Assembly: GCA_044224495.1 (NCBI GenBank)
Contig: JBGAKG010000009.1
Span: 1-64,000 of the forward strand
Length of the DNA: 64,000 bases
Origin: JBGAKG01 sp044224495
Lineage (GTDB): Bacteria; Myxococcota_A; Polyangia; Polyangiales; Polyangiaceae
Reading direction: 5' to 3'
The position numbers and the translations under genes are program-made. This document shows, piece after piece, positions 63,465 through 64,000 of the stretch (its first letter is position 1; each line of letters starts with the position of its first letter). The notes under the pieces are model-generated. The model was not told where the DNA came from and made no database searches. It was given only the letters and a program-made list of their open reading frames with translations.

Positions 63465-64000
63465 ATGCCCCTTCGTCTTCGCACGCTGTCCTACGTGGTG
63501 GTCCCCGTCGCTCTCGTCTTCGCCGGTTGCTCCGACGGAGATACCCCCGTCGTCCCCGCTGGGGACGCTGCGCCCGACGTCTCGACCGGAGACGCCACGA
63601 CCGAGGCGAGCGCCAACGACGCCGCTCCCGACGTTGCCCCCATCGATGCGGGCTCCGACACGGACGTCCCCGACGCCCCGATCGACGCGGGCCCGACGTG
63701 CGTCGTCGCCGACGCCGTCAACGGCAACGACGCGAACCCCGGCACCGCGCAGGCGCCCGTCAAGCGACTCACCTACGCGATCAAGCTCGTGCAGACGCCG
63801 GGCTGCATCACGCTCAAGCCCGGCCTCTACGACGACAAGGTCAACGGCGAGAAATTCCCGCTCGACATCCCCGCCGACGTCACGATCACCGGCGACGAAA
63901 AGAACAAGGGCCTGGCGAAGAACGCGCAAGTCCGGATCGAGGGCTCGCTCCCCGGCAACACGCCCCCCATGCAGGGCATGCTCCAACCAGGTACCAACTC
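63465..64000 (+). CDS. DUF1565 lipoprotein (3' end outside window)
   Basis: This frame starts at ATG 63465 after a ribosome site (GGAGG) and is open to the edge, giving about 178 residues. It has a signal peptide with lipobox VFAGC, then an Asp/Ala/Pro-rich linker (DAAPDVSTGDATTEAS and so on). The start of a DUF1565 domain follows: VNGNDANPGTAQAPVKRLTYAIKLV, ITLKPGLYDDKVNGEKFPLDIPADVTITGDE. DUF1565 belongs to right-handed beta-helix proteins, some of which act on surface polysaccharides. It is probably a cell-surface lipoprotein. Confidence 0.85.
   Translation, partial: MPLRLRTLSYVVVPVALVFAGCSDGDTPVVPAGDAAPDVSTGDATTEASANDAAPDVAPIDAGSDTDVPDAPIDAGPTCVVADAVNGNDANPGTAQAPVKRLTYAIKLVQTPGCITLKPGLYDDKVNGEKFPLDIPADVTITGDEKNKGLAKNAQVRIEGSLPGNTPPMQGMLQPGTN

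Noticed and set aside
63345..63986. Minus-strand open frame opposite the final lipoprotein
   Set aside because: The plus strand has a signal peptide, lipobox and DUF1565 start; the other strand is low-complexity.

Overview
The window is high-GC DNA (roughly 70 percent) with strong GC bias at third codon positions. It has no rRNA, phage, insertion sequence or CRISPR array and only one tRNA gene (tRNA-Asn). Lipoproteins with Asp/Ala/Gly-rich linkers (27757-28650, 38823-39551, 63465-64000), many one- and two-component regulators, several ECF sigma factors and many YCII/DGPF proteins suggest a soil myxobacterium of the Polyangia (Sorangium/Labilithrix-like). That assignment is inference from gene style, not from a marker gene. 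About 80 genes are supported. They are tightly packed, often with 1-4 base stop/start overlaps, and no gene-free stretch exceeds about 260 bp.

Layout. 1-6 kb: a Pro/Ala-rich protein cut by the edge, a membrane fatty-acid hydroxylase with a divergent TetR regulator, a metallophosphoesterase, lspA, a DUF481-type outer-membrane protein and a cytochrome P450. 6-11.7 kb: a short endonuclease V overlapping a D-aminoacylase-like amidohydrolase, a GFA protein, an HTH-only LysR protein, map, and an isocyanide-hydratase-like protein divergent from a GlxA/AraC regulator. 11.5-15 kb: a phospho-signalling operon of PAS kinase, single-domain response regulator and REC-kinase-REC hybrid. 15-20 kb: two ECF42-type sigma factor/DGPF units facing away from each other around a DoxX-like gene. 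20-30 kb: dienelactone hydrolase, a RibD-AHSA1 fusion with ArsR, a flavin monooxygenase divergent from a GntR-TetR hybrid regulator, more DGPF genes, and an ArsR-AHSA1 pair.

30-38 kb: an SH3b lipoprotein, a DUF2938 protein with a methyltransferase, an ArsR-antiporter-LysR operon, a NarL-type two-component pair and a DUF2306-oxidoreductase fusion. 38-48 kb: CBS protein, lipoprotein, a SMI1/KNR4 protein with a lysine-rich repeat tail, ArsR-AHSA1, an ECF-SnoaL sigma factor with a GST, small membrane and hypothetical genes, and an ArsR-rhodanese/MFS pair. 48-60 kb: mostly short divergent regulator/enzyme pairs (LysR/NmrA, AraC/SDR, MarR/membrane protein, LysR/SnoaL-Gfo/Idh operon) and a lone nuoB. 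60-64 kb: arsR-arsD-arsA, a truncated NAD(P)-binding gene with an HxlR regulator, tRNA-Asn and the start of a DUF1565 lipoprotein.

The main theme is local regulation. Promoter-like sites with a TGTCGA-type -35, exactly 17 bp of spacer and a CGWC -10 lie upstream of three dispersed DGPF genes, matching the motif I recall for ECF42 sigma factors, so 15.6-29.5 kb may be one small ECF42 regulon. Two ArsR paralogues 28 kb apart carry the same operator over their start codons. Several other regulators have perfect palindromes touching or overlapping start codons, which suggests leaderless autoregulated transcripts.
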